Assembly (NCBI RefSeq): GCF_037975245.1
Contig: NC_092580.1
Coordinates: forward strand, 11,685,501 to 11,749,500
Direction: 5' to 3'
DNA from: Apostichopus japonicus
Taxonomy: Eukaryota; Echinodermata; Holothuroidea; Aspidochirotida; Stichopodidae
Length of the DNA: 64,000 nucleotides
Positions 36,699 to 64,000 of this stretch are shown piece after piece. Positions within the stretch are counted from its first letter, which is position 1. Each line of letters begins with the position of its first letter. Under the pieces are notes generated by a model that saw nothing but the letters and a program-made list of their open reading frames with translations, was not told the DNA's origin and made no database searches. The position numbers and the translations under genes were made by a program.

Positions 36699-39600
36699 AT
36701 CATAATAAAAATAAGAATAAATATAGCTTACAAGTTATTAAGATTCACACTAACACTTTGCATTGACTTTTAAAGCCATTGCATGGATGGTCTTTTATGC
36801 AGATATGTTAGTGTGAGGACGGTTTTAAACTCAAAAGCTCATTTTCGAAAGACTTAGCCAAAAATCAACTTTTTATGCTATTAACATTCGAAAATTTAAT
36901 ATCGTAACCTCCTAGAGGTGGAGTATCGTCTACTTCAAATCTTGGATTATATACAGAGTACTAGCCATAACGACCCCACCCCCTTTCCTAACCCTTTTCC
37001 CATTGTTACCACCCCTACAATTTACCTCTCTCCTCAATTGGGCTACTTGGATATTCTGCATTAACTAGCAGCATCTTCAGATATGACAAAGCTTCAAATT
37101 TTGGCCAAGCAACGACAGCAGAAACAATATCAAATCATAAATAATAAGTTTATTAGTAATTATTATCAATAACCTGGGTATAGATGGATCAAACAAATAC
37201 AACTACATTTGTGCTGTATTACCACTTGTATGCTTATGTGTTCACAGTGAGCCCATTTATAACAATGTTCAGTAAGGCTATGGAATACAATCTAGCTAAC
37301 TGCTATCAACTTTTATTTTAACATTTATGCTTCTTTCCACATAATATAAAGTAAGCATAATTTTTGAAGATAATCAATCTCCACTGAGATGGTTAAATGA
37401 CAAAAAAAAAGAAAAAAAGTGGACTTTCCAAAATTTATGTCATTACAGATATTACACAGTAGAACTTTTTTAATTTCCAAAATGTGCTAAATCTGCAGAA
37501 ATATAATTAATTTTAAGGAGTATATTGCTTTGGTTGGCCCCCTCACAAAGAGGGTGCATTCAAATATGTAAAGAGGCATAATGGCCATCTCACAGTCACA
37601 GCATTCACTTCAAACTTGTGCTACACATATACAAAAAAAATGGGCAAGCAGGCACGAAAAGCATCTGAAAAAATATTCAAGAATAGCATTTCTTATCTTT
37701 CTTAATAATATTCTTACAAAATCAAGAGTTTGGTATCTACAAATTGTTCATTAAAATACACCCATTCTCATTCTTGGCTTATTCTTTCACTATTTACTCC
37801 ATTTTTTCCCCCTCCCCCATTCCAATCTGTCTTGAAACTGCTTTTCATATACACGTTACAGATGATTGTGTCTTTCAACAGCTTGGCAAAGCTTCTGTCA
37901 TGAAGTCTATTCATTAATCTTACAACATAAACATATTTCAAACACCTAACTGGGCCAAGTGGTTCCAGTGGATGCACAAACTACAATACTGTTATCACTT
38001 ACGTCAGCCTACTTTCAGTTTGCCGCCTTTTGCGTGCTTACGTGTTACACACCCATCGAAATGGTGTACCGATTGAACTGTTATCAAAAAAACTTGAACC
38101 CACCTACAGCCACACAGTGGAAAGGCAACTTGACACACAGCTTTCATATATTTCTTGGCCTTACGGTGTCATTAGTGTATAGCGAATGCAAAGGGGAGTA
38201 AAAAAACATTGGCTGGCTGAACAAAGTCAGGCCATGGTTAAAACTAAAAATGCATAAAATATCAAATTATTGTGAGATATATGTGAGTGGCTACTTTTAG
38301 CAACCTCCAGCATGTATACGCATGAATGTGCACCGTAACTTTGTAAAAAATTGTAAAATTTGACTATTTTGAATATGTCAATGAAGAACAAAAGGAGTAA
38401 ATACAACACCCCAAGTCAAGAAAATATTCCACAATAGGAAAGCTCTTTAGCATCTCAGCATGAGCTTGATTTGATTGCCTTCACTACCCTACATAAATTT
38501 GCAGCCAAGATAATCTGATATTGACACTAAATATTAAAATACACAAAGGTACTACTACTATTGTATGCACTATGCGGTGGATGAAAGAATGCACTGACTG
38601 TAATACAACATACTATAACAGTGAGAATTGCTAGCAGTTGTACTACTTACTTACATACATGTATTGTACTAATACATGTACACATGTGCGGTACAGTATG
38701 TTTACTTTACACTACAACCGACCGTTTAGTCACCATGTGTGCAGATTTGTGCAGGCAGTGAGTGTATGTAGCTTAGAATACAGTCAATTGTAACCTTACA
38801 GGGCGGCAGTACAGGGCAATTTTGAGCAACAATAGAATCCAATAAACTGAACCGATTCTTACGAACAAAAAAAAAACCCCCAAACATACTCCCACACTAC
38901 AGTTTCAATGGCAGCTTGACTTATAATAATAGAGCTGGAAAACTATTCAAGTTTGCTGACTTGTGGTCTGTGATGCTTATTACATCCATAGGACAAATGA
39001 CAACCACGGACTTACTGACATACAATACTTGTATATAGATGACAACAGGAACTGATTTGTCTGAACTGTACACTGTACTTATAAGCATGGCAGTAACTCA
39101 GTACAGGTGGCAGTTAATGTATATATGTACAGGCTTTGGGAGAATACAATATTACACAGTGACTGTGCCATAGTCTGTTGTGATAAATAACATATATTGT
39201 ACCTGTACACAGACTACAAAGGTGATGAAGAGAGGCAGCAGTGGACAAAATTCTCCTTCATGTTTATGTTCTGGTACTGAAAAATTGAGACGCCTTTGGC
39301 AATTAGAATCAGAGTACACACCATGTATGTTTTTCTACAGTGGCAGTGCATTTAACACTACTGCACATAACAAGCTACAGGTAGCAATCTTAATAAATAC
39401 TTCAAAACCAGTGACCACTGTACCATAGCAATACATGAATGAAGCTAAAACAAGAAAAGTTTTCTTTTCCACACAAATGTGCAAACTTCATTTGTTGCTG
39501 AAGACTGGTGTCAAATAAAGTAGTCCCTCCTATGATGAGAATCAATTCATCTTCAGTACCTTGATATATATTCATTCTACTATTGTAACATCGAGTGCAC

Positions 39601-40925
39601 AAAATTGCAGTTGCCCACTTTCCCCCCAAGACTTGAGGTTACTGTACTGTGTATGAACTGCAGCTTTTGTGTCGACTTAAGAGCTCAACACTCAAGAATA
39701 TATTTTAAGTCAGATTTACACACCAAATTTCACAAATGATTATGAATATGGACATAAGCTACTATATTAAAATGGTGTCAAGTGTTACAGAATCTCCAGT
39801 GGGACTGACTTGCAGGGGGAAACCTGGAGATTCCATTATAAGTTACACAGCACAGTGATTCAGTGATGACTGCACAGTATATATCCTACACAGTACACAG
39901 CCAATCATACAGAATGTGATCTTGCATTAATAGTATTATCTGATGTACACTGATTCCACTTGACCCTGGCACTATCAATTACTGTATGTGTGCGGTTTAA
40001 CACAACACGTTTCATTATGATAATGGCATTGCATCATGCAAAAGAACATGTTAAATGTACGGTAGGCCTGGGGTTGAAACCTACACTTTATGGGGGTTAG
40101 GACTTTTGACCAGAGGGTGGAGAACTAGGAAATAGTAGGAAAATTAAAAAGATTAACACATTTTTCTGAACTGAGGTTAAACAAACTTCTTGCAAGTTCA
40201 TCAAAGCAACTTGATCACAAGGTCATGTAAATAACTTGAAACCACCAAACTGGTGTGCTAATATTTGCCTACTGTCGATGTTAAAACACATCACCAACGT
40301 CACAATATCATCAAGAAGAAAAGCATTTTCATTTTGATGAAAACCCTCTGAGAGCAATTAATTGATTTATTTAAACACTTTAGGGGGGTTCTGAGACTAA
40401 TCACAATGCATTGCCCAGTGCTGACCCTACATGAGTCATAACTTGGGATGAAAACAAAGACATGCCAGTCCATGGAATGGTGTATGACAGTTACCTGCAT
40501 ACAGTTCTTTCATGTCAAACTGTGTGTTTCCCATGAACACTAAATGTTAGCCTAATTTACAGATAAAGAGTAAAATGCTTAAAAAGATGTTCTCAAAATC
40601 TGTGCTAAAAATTTGTTTACAAAGTTGAAACATGGACATAATGCTTTAGAAAACTGTCCATCAATGCTTTCTATAAACAACCATTTCAGACACAACTTGA
40701 TCTGTTAATATCTTCCTGGCAGAACAGCCTGGGTAAAAGGTTTAAATTATGGTTTAAGATGTCAACATATTAAAAAATAAAGCCTCAAGGAATGCAAATC
40801 AGACAGCATGAAAGTTTTTGTTTAAAATTTTATGTGCACTGGCATATTTAACCGGCAATATTATTTTCTGTTAGCATCTTGGATAATCAACTTATCTTTG
40901 GTCAGATTGACAATGTTCACTTGTG
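36699..40925 (-). other. Region downstream of DYRK2, possible long 3' UTR
   Basis: No coding sequence seen. The stretch is AT-rich. A minus-strand AATAAA (plus TTTATT) lies at about 40366-40371, some 555 bases past the DYRK2 stop, and others lie further away. Which one ends the transcript cannot be told from the sequence. Confidence 0.4.
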
Positions 40926-42647
40926 TTACGTTACAATCTTAGGCAATACTGTCCGTTGAGATACCTCTGCTTGCTGCCTCGTTTTCCCACTGTGAACAGC
41001 ACCGGTTGGAGGGAGTTTACCTACTGTGGACGATCCGTGACGTTTATGTTTAGCCGAGGCAGTGTTCTGGGTTTCGGCTGGTGGCTTAGGAAGTCGTCTC
41101 CTCAGCCAGGCATGCCTGAGAGCCTGACTTGGAGTCATTCTGGTCTGTGGTTCCCACTCTAAGCACCTCTTGAGAAAGTCCAAAAACAGAGCATCCTCAC
41201 AGCCTTTGAGGGCCTTCACCATATCCTTACTTCCTGGTGGGCCTCTGACCTTACCCCTCCGCGACCTCCCACCGTTCAAGATGGTTGTGCCATCTGGGAG
41301 TGTTGTGACAGTGCAATAGCGCGGTTGACCCTTAGAATTAATGAAATTCTTTGCCCTTTTAGACTGATCTAGCAGGCCTTGAGAGGGCATCCCAAGTACT
41401 TCAATCATGCAAGCGAGTTGATCTCCCTCATCCTCACCAGGTAGAAGAGGATATCCAGTCAATAACTCCGCTAAGATGCAACCTAAGCTCCACATATCTA
41501 TAGGCATACCATATTTTCCTCCAAGGATAACTTCTGGTGCTCGATAAAATCGGCTTTGAATGTATGTGTAAATCCGCTGATGTTCATAACAACTGGATCC
41601 AAAATCAATCACTTTGATACCACTTCTTCCTTGTTGCTTCAAAAGAATATTCTCTGGCTTCAAATCACAATGAATAATCCTATTGCGATGGAGGGCATCA
41701 AGGCACTGTAGTAAGGAATGTGCAAATTTTCTGACCAGTTGTAAGCTAAATCCTTGAAATTTGTTCTTCTTGATGAGCTCGTAGAGATTCATACTAAGGA
41801 GCTCGAAGGTTATACAAGTGTGGCTGCGGAATGTAAAACTATCCACGATATGTATGATATTCATGTTGTTGTCTTTGTCCTGCTTTCTGAGATGTTCCAA
41901 AATCCTGATCTCTTCCTGTGCCTGACGATGGAAGCGTTTCTCATTTCGAACCATTTTCAGAGCAACATGTTGGTTCGTTTTATGGTCATATGCCTTCACA
42001 ACTTGTCCAAAACTTCCCTTTCCAAGAATTTTTAGAACTTCATATCGATATCCTACATGGTCGTGCTGTACATGATTGTATGAGCACTGTTCATCGTCAT
42101 ATCCACAGTTGTTTGGACCACCAATTACACCATTCCTCTTTTTAGCATTTGGTCCAACAAACCAAATATCTGGATAGTTAAAAATTTCATGATGCTCATA
42201 AGATGTTAACTTGTGCATATAAAGTTTCATAGCACCTTCAGCAGTCATTGGTAGAGATTTGGTTTTTGCTGAGCCTCCTTTGGATCCATTGCTATTTGGT
42301 CTAACATTTGGGAGGGTTTGATTAGTGGTGTTTGCAGCATGATCATTTATTGCCTGCGATTTGTTGAAATTCGTTGCTACCTGCCTCTTATAATTATGAT
42401 TGTCATCTGTTTCGTAAAGCTGCTGAACTTGCACTCCATTTGGCATGTTTTCGTTTCCTTTGCTCTTCGATCCTAAAGTGTGTGTCTTTATTGGTGGTAA
42501 TTCAACATGGTTAGTAATAGCAGCGCGTGCTGTTGTGTCCGTTAGATGTTGTGTGTAAAGGTTAGCCTCACCTGTTGTCAAAGAACGAGTCCTAGATCCC
42601 TGAAGATTCGGCTTTCTGGAGTAGGAATCCACCATTGAATCAACCAT
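40926..42647 (-). CDS. DYRK2: Dual-specificity tyrosine-regulated kinase, class II, DYRK2-like
   Basis: A complete 573-residue kinase in one uninterrupted exon. DYRK kinases phosphorylate their own activation-loop tyrosine while folding, then act on Ser/Thr substrates. Visible motifs: glycine loop GKGSFG (209-214), catalytic lysine K231 in [13 protein letters not shown], catalytic HCDLKPEN (326-333), DFG (348-350), and activation loop [13 protein letters not shown] with Y360 and Y362. Upstream, the [22 protein letters not shown] and GPNAKKR segments match the DYRK homology and NAPA regions that help this autophosphorylation. The tail [10 protein letters not shown] is almost the same as human DYRK2 (QRTVLPKLVS), which favours DYRK2 over DYRK4 or DYRK3, as does VQVQQLYE near residue 72. 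An in-frame TAG lies 12 bases before the ATG, so the frame cannot extend upstream without splicing. Human DYRK2 is about 601 residues with most of its coding sequence in one exon too. Confidence 0.95.
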   Translation of the reverse strand: MVDSMVDSYSRKPNLQGSRTRSLTTGEANLYTQHLTDTTARAAITNHVELPPIKTHTLGSKSKGNENMPNGVQVQQLYETDDNHNYKRQVATNFNKSQAINDHAANTTNQTLPNVRPNSNGSKGGSAKTKSLPMTAEGAMKLYMHKLTSYEHHEIFNYPDIWFVGPNAKKRNGVIGGPNNCGYDDEQCSYNHVQHDHVGYRYEVLKILGKGSFGQVVKAYDHKTNQHVALKMVRNEKRFHRQAQEEIRILEHLRKQDKDNNMNIIHIVDSFTFRSHTCITFELLSMNLYELIKKNKFQGFSLQLVRKFAHSLLQCLDALHRNRIIHCDLKPENILLKQQGRSGIKVIDFGSSCYEHQRIYTYIQSRFYRAPEVILGGKYGMPIDMWSLGCILAELLTGYPLLPGEDEGDQLACMIEVLGMPSQGLLDQSKRAKNFINSKGQPRYCTVTTLPDGTTILNGGRSRRGKVRGPPGSKDMVKALKGCEDALFLDFLKRCLEWEPQTRMTPSQALRHAWLRRRLPKPPAETQNTASAKHKRHGSSTVGKLPPTGAVHSGKTRQQAEVSQRTVLPKIVT

Positions 42648-42950
42648 GTTGAATCTCTAAAATTCCTTTTCGAATTGCAGCTGATTAATGAGTTTGATCT
42701 ACAGGTAAATCCCACATAATTGACAACGTGTTCTAGATACTGATGTTACTTCGAAATCGTTGACCTAAGAAGTGCGGTATTCAAGATGGCCGATATGGAA
42801 ACAGTACACAGTGGAATGCAGGCAGAGTTGCTATGGTGATACGCTTCAGTAAGCTTTGCAAGATGTTTAGCGATAGTCCTGACGTGTCCGTCATGTGATA
42901 ACGGTCAACGAATGGCGAACGTCTTCATCTCTGCTCTAGGTAACTTCTGA
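42648..42950 (-). other. DYRK2 5' flank, likely 5' UTR
   Basis: Upstream of the ATG on the minus strand, two acceptor-like sites occur (GGATTTACCTGTAG and AAGGAATTTTAG), so one or more untranslated upstream exons are likely, as in vertebrate DYRK2. I cannot locate the promoter. Confidence 0.35.
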
Positions 42951-44462
42951 ATAATTAAATAGTAACTCGGGCGCTTAGTAACTACTTTGCCCAGACAAAT
43001 AACAAATAAACAGGGAGTTGCCACAAGAGATGAGTCAAAGACCCCAGAACACGTAATATTAGCTCATTCAACGTAGAAACAATTGGCTTTGTTGTCATGA
43101 AACAAGGATGGCTACCGTCGTTGAATGATTATGAGAACAGGTAGCCATAAGGAATATAGTTAAAGGGAGGAGATTGTGGAGGGTGGGATGTAGCGTAAGG
43201 TCCAACATTCGGAGGTAGGGATCGATGGGGAAGGGGAAGAGAACACATACTTCCAAGTGCAGTGGGGCAAGTGAATTTGTTCGTCGGCAAACCGAAATGA
43301 ACTCTACATTCTGTACCACAAATTCCACTGAGAATTTAAAGGTTTTCGACAAAGAAACTTTTGCATTGCTACTTTTTTTTAAATAAGCTTTCAACAAAGG
43401 GCACTTTATTCTGATAACAGTTTTTGTAAGTGTCAACGAAAGGGCAGTTTTTAAATAACGAAAGGATACTCGTTCATTACAAAAGTGGAAATGGGACTTC
43501 TTATTTCACAAAAAGGATCACTTCAAATTTATGAACTAAGAATTTTACCAAAATGGGGATCGTACCCCGACCCTTTTGAGGGAGCTGCATCAGAAATCGT
43601 AGTTTAAGCTTGCATTATATACTCAGGATACTATTCCGCTATCAAGTTTAGCTTTAGTAAAGGAGAGAAAAATTCCCACGATGATATGCCTATACACTCT
43701 CTCCCCTTGGAAGTTACGTCGTCTGCGCGTGGGTGTTTAGAAGTTCCCTAAAGTAAACAAACTCATCTATGATCAATGGGCACGTACCTAGTAACCAGCA
43801 ACCACAACTTTGTAACCGAGGAGGTACCCCTTGTACAACCTCCTTGGCAAACGAGACTAAAATTGAGGGTCTACTTATGCAGTCTAGTGACTGTATGCTG
43901 AAACCTTGACGGAGGGGAGCCTGGGGTATTGTCCATTTAGTGATTTAGTATTTAATAAGCATCAAAACTTTAACCACACTCCGTTTAAAACTTCACCATC
44001 CGGCTGATGATAGCAGTGAGCAAACGTTTTGCTTCGGTTAAAAATCTTAAGATAAAACGGAGTATTGTGTATAAAGAATGTAGACCACACTAACAATCGT
44101 AAGATTTCAAAGACAGCTTACGAAATTAGATTACCAGTAAAATCATATTCTGTGTTTGTGCGCAGACCGGCATGGTCGTAGTGGTAAATTGGTAATTTAC
44201 CGAAGAACTAGACCACTGGCCTACTTTGGGGGCAGAAAATTGTTATAATTCCTGTAACAGTGAATGCTAGGTCAGGATCGAAAGATGTGAAGAAGAATTA
44301 CATACGTTACCAAGGATATCAAACTTAGAATTGGACGTGAGCTTATTATGAGCACAAAACACGAGGATTTTGCTGCAACTTATGTGGGCATGGGAATTGC
44401 TGCAAGCTAAAATCATATATCCTCAGGACAACATATTATCATATATAACATTATAATATGTT

Positions 44463-44498
44463 GGCTCTCTAGTGGATAAGCAGTTTGCTAACAGTTTT
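44463..44498 (+). repeat. Repeat fragment related to 45263-45299
   Basis: GGCTCT-TAGTGGATAA-CAGTTTGCTAACAGTTTT appears in both places with a few changes, in the same orientation about 800 bp apart. The full element boundaries are not clear. Confidence 0.6.
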
Positions 44499-45190
44499 AT
44501 TTTATTTTTTATTTTCATATATAACATTCGCAGTTCCTCGTTTTTCCCCCAATTTATCTCGATTTTTTTATTTTTTTTTATGATTCCCAGTCTCAACTAT
44601 ATGTAGTTTATGTGGAGACTACGAGCCTTTTAAAGGTCTTCAGTATTGCCCCCCCCAATGATCCCCCCAAAAAAAATTGGCGAGACATTTCAAAAATGGA
44701 AAGATTATATTGTTAAGTCTATTGATTAATCATTTCGGAAAAAATTGCAACTCCTTTTCAATAATTGCCTCTGGTGACACTCCTTTTGATAATGTTTAAT
44801 AAACAGAGTTTGCAAAAGCTGCCATCATACAATATTCAAAAGTATTCAAAGAAGCTATTCCGACATTTTCATTTCAAAAGTTAGATAATCCCATAACTCC
44901 ACCGCTTACAAGGTTTGCTGAAATCACTGGTGAAACTATCCATGTACACTCTAAAGAAGTATTGCTTAATTCTTAATCCCCAGAAGTGGGCAGTTTACTG
45001 GTACTTAAACCTAGCCATGTAAAAATTAAGACTCGGATGCACAGATAACATGCAACCCGTGTGCCAGTTTCGAAACCTATGTCCCGAATCTTACATGGAA
45101 AAAAAACCTCATGTATGGCAGGTAGGTACACACTGTGATAAGAATTTTGTTACTATACGCTCAGTACTGACGTTAAAAAAAAATACAAGT

Positions 45191-45300
45191 CATTTAGCCT
45201 CTGAAGAAGATCCTGCTAGGATTGAAACATCTGGCAACATACTTTTACCCATTCTCTTACACAGGCTCTGTAGTGGATAATCAGTTTGCTAACAGTTTTG
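45191..45300 (+). repeat. Dispersed repeat, copy of 13321-13406
   Basis: Contains TTTAGCCTCTGAAGAAGA, TCCTGCTAGGATTGAAAC, ACTTTTACCC and ACACAGGCTCT in the same order as the minus strand of 13321-13406. Class unknown. Confidence 0.6.
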
Positions 45301-45323
45301 GTTAATGTTGAGTTAAAAAAAAA

Positions 45324-45327
<4 letters not shown>

Positions 45328-45376
<49 letters not shown>
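45328..45376. repeat. TA microsatellite
   Basis: An almost uninterrupted TA run of about 48 bases. Open frames through it (poly-YI) are artefacts. Confidence 0.95.
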
Positions 45377-45377
<1 letters not shown>

Positions 45378-46539
45378 GACCTTGGGGTTGTCAACATATT
45401 GTTATGAAACTGATGCAGTAAAGCATACATGCCAACACTCACCATATTTTGAGAATCTAACGGTGGGATATACAAATCTCCTATGCAATATTTTTTAACC
45501 AGCAAAACAAAGTCAAGCAAATTATGTTCATGGAGTGGTGGATATTGTTTCCTGGTTGTTTTAATGTTAAAACTACGAGTTTCATGTCACGTTGATAATT
45601 TTGCTGGTACCAATCTCCAAGTTGTTTCTCGGAAATCACAAGGTTTACCCCTTTCGGGCGGTTGGCAGGTCGGAGTAAAGCATCAATATAGAGAGGCTCC
45701 AAAAGTCAATTCAAATGAAGAAAAGGGAAACTTTTTGTGGTTAATTATTCTTTTTGACGTTGTTTTTTTTTCCCATCGGTGGTGGAGTTATTAAAACTGT
45801 TCTCTACAATAACGTACACCAAAAAAATGATAAACTACAGGCCTTTAATATCCCATGAGATATGAGAACCAGAAAAACTGTCAGTGAAAAGTATGGAAGG
45901 AAAAGCACTTTGTCTTTAACCATAATTACTCAAAACAAGTGATTGGAAATCCTGCCTGTGATGTCTAACAGAGTCGCAAAATTTTGTAAATCAGCCTTAT
46001 TACACAACAAAAGCATTGCATTACATAATATGACATAATAACTGGGCGTAATTGCAGCTTCATAACAGTGAAGCATCAAAGCAAAAATAACTGAATATAA
46101 TAACACAACATTTTCTGACCAGTGATGTTTTAGGTGAAAGGTGTTTGTGTTAAGTTTGGTGCACCTTTCACATCAAAACCACCCTTCCTTTCCTAATTCA
46201 GACTTCCAGAGTACGAGGAGTGGCTTGTAAATGACCAGAGAGTAATCTATCGGCCGTTAGAAGGGTTGAGCGAAAATAATATCTTTGTTTGATTATATAG
46301 ATTTAACATTATAAGGTTAGATGCAAGATATATACGATGCATTATCACACTATAGGACACATCTCCGATGTTACAATGAGACTTACTTTAACGGTGATTC
46401 TATTATAATTGCCTTCACTTTCCCTTCTCCTGTTGATATCATATTGACTCATTAAAGGCAAGGAAATACCCATTTGATATATTAACAGTTTTCTACAGTT
46501 GAGTAAACAATATCAAAACAGGAATGATGACATATATAA

Positions 46540-47120
46540 TGTCGATCATAGTATAATCATATAATATGATCATATCATATGATCAAAGTATAATCATATC
46601 ATCTGATCATATCATATGATCATATAATATGATCATAGCATAACCATATAATATGATCATATCATATGATCATATAATATAATCAAAGTATAATCAAATA
46701 ATATGATCATATTATATGATCATATCATATGATCATATAATATGATCATAGCATAACCATATTATATGATCATATCATATGATCATATAATATAATCAAA
46801 GTATAATCAAATAATATGATCATATTATATGATCATATCATATGATCATATAATATGATCATAGCATAACCATATAATATGATCATATCATATGATCATA
46901 TAATATAATCAAAGTATAATCAAATAATATGATCATATTATATGATCATATCATATGATCATATAATATGATCATAGCATAACCATATTATATGATCATA
47001 TTTAGATCATATAATATAATCAAAGTATAATCATATCATCTAATCATATGATATGATATGATCATATGATATGATCATAATATACTTATAATATGATCAT
47101 ATTATATGATCATAGCATAA
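46540..47120. repeat. AT-rich satellite with a 113-bp higher-order period
   Basis: Built of short palindromic blocks such as ATATGATCATAT. The marker GATCATAGCATAACCAT occurs at 46631, 46744, 46857 and 46970, exactly 113 bp apart each time, so an array of near-identical 113-bp units lies inside a looser ATCATA-type block. The inner palindromes can form hairpins or cruciforms. Confidence 0.9.
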
Positions 47121-48072
47121 TCTTTAAAAATTTGCAGACATGATTCAGGATGTGGCATTTAGCTTGTGGGACTCAAAGATTTCAGTATGTTTTAGATAAA
47201 AGCAGTGTATAGTTTAATCATGGGGTAGTCAAATCATGGTTGTAAACATCTCTTAAGTGATATTGAAAAATGTTATTTCATGTGTGTATATCACATGGTT
47301 GGTTCAGTACGACACAAAAATTCATACACCCGACCCAAAATATGATTTCGATGGGATTCCATCAGAGAAACAAGTCAAATTTTAGTGGAGCTCACTAGAA
47401 AGTAACCTAATACATCGTTCTGTGTCACTTTTTTTTCCCTGTGGAAATCTCGAAGCGAATTCTTAAACTTTGGTGAGCGTGTTTATAAAAAAATCTCATT
47501 GACATCGGTGTACATCCAGACAACTAAACACATCTGTTCAGAATAAACAAAACAAAACCGAGAAAAAAATGGATTTTAAGATCCAAAGCAAAGTCCTGAA
47601 AAGTAGATGAATGTTAATAAAGCATTTTTAGAGGACATCAATTTAATAAGAAGTCAAAAACACTCAGCTGTAATATTTCAATATTACCAGTCTTTAGATT
47701 TCTCAATGGAAGGTACTACTATTTCTCAACTCTTTTTTTGCTCCTTGCCCTTTCCTTACTTTTGTCCTCCATTTTTCCGGCGCTAAATCTTTCCTTTGGT
47801 CAGTACCATTTGTAAAAGCGACGAACGTTCTGCTCATGTGGGTTGCGGATAACCTCCAAAGCCAAAACAATTTCCCCCTCGAGTCTCGCCTCACACGAAC
47901 ATCAAGGATCAATATTCTCTTCACGACGGATATCTTCGGCTAGGCTACACACCGACACGACGAGTGGTAGCATAGATTAACAGTCTGTTGAGCTTCATGG
48001 TTTGTGGTACTCATGTCAGGCAAAATGTAACTTTATCAAACAGTTGAAGATTTAAGTGTGTGACGGCTAAAT
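47121..48072 (-). other. QARS1 downstream flank
   Basis: No gene seen. It should contain the QARS1 3' UTR. No minus-strand AATAAA is found close to the stop; an ATTAAA lies at about 47641. Confidence 0.35.

Positions 48073-64000
<15,928 letters not shown>

Larger units (their letters stand above)
42951..46530. other. Intergenic stretch with dispersed repeat fragments
   Basis: No gene recognised. GGCTCTCTAGTGGATAAG..CAGTTTGCTAACAGTTTT at 44463-44498 recurs, slightly changed, at 45263-45299. A TA run lies at 45328-45376. A short self-complementary string (GTAAATTGGTAATTTAC) occurs near 44182. Confidence 0.5.

Noticed and set aside
44170-44235. Possible tRNA gene around GGTCGTAGTGGTAAATTGG
   Set aside because: Has an A-box-like look but no B box or T arm at the right distance; the hairpin is a simple AT palindrome.
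45286-45520. Frames containing a long IYIYIY stretch
   Set aside because: Direct translation of the TA microsatellite.

Overview
The window is animal nuclear DNA: AT-rich, low gene density, with three protein-coding genes. Two are split into many short exons with GT-AG introns. All three predicted proteins resemble their vertebrate orthologues closely over long stretches. The general look (dense short inverted-repeat elements, tRNA-derived repeats, TA microsatellites, many homopolymeric G/C runs) suggests a marine invertebrate, perhaps an echinoderm-like deuterostome. The sequence alone does not prove that assignment.

Region by region: (1) 331-22973, plus strand: FBXL5, the iron-sensing F-box protein, complete in nine coding exons (581 residues), with a 10.3-kb last intron full of repeats. 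(2) 22974-30577: no gene seen; a possible FBXL5 3' UTR, a 0.5-kb minisatellite and microsatellites. (3) 30578-34695: a decayed DNA transposon of about 4.1 kb bounded by terminal inverted repeats, carrying on the minus strand the remains of a CXC-domain protein gene. (4) 34696-40925: no gene seen; it holds a small inverted-repeat element and probably the DYRK2 3' UTR. (5) 40926-42647, minus strand: a class II DYRK kinase, best matched to DYRK2, with its whole reading frame in one exon. (6) 42648-48072: no gene seen; it holds an AT-rich satellite with a 113-bp period. (7) 48073-64000, minus strand: cytosolic glutaminyl-tRNA synthetase (QARS1), 19 coding exons in the window, truncated at the right edge so that about the first 70 residues are missing.

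The genes have no obvious shared pathway: FBXL5 handles iron homeostasis through protein degradation, DYRK2 is a signalling kinase, and QARS1 charges tRNA. They appear to be neighbours by chance. No new multi-gene system is visible. The most informative points are the fully conserved iron and iron-sulfur ligands in an FBXL5 whose central loop is much shorter than in human, the TIR-bounded CXC-protein transposon, a hAT-type miniature element with a perfect 8-bp target duplication and palindromic subterminal motifs, and several tandem arrays with higher-order periods.

Exon boundaries were set by reading splice sites, keeping phase, and comparing with remembered human proteins. No alignment program was run.
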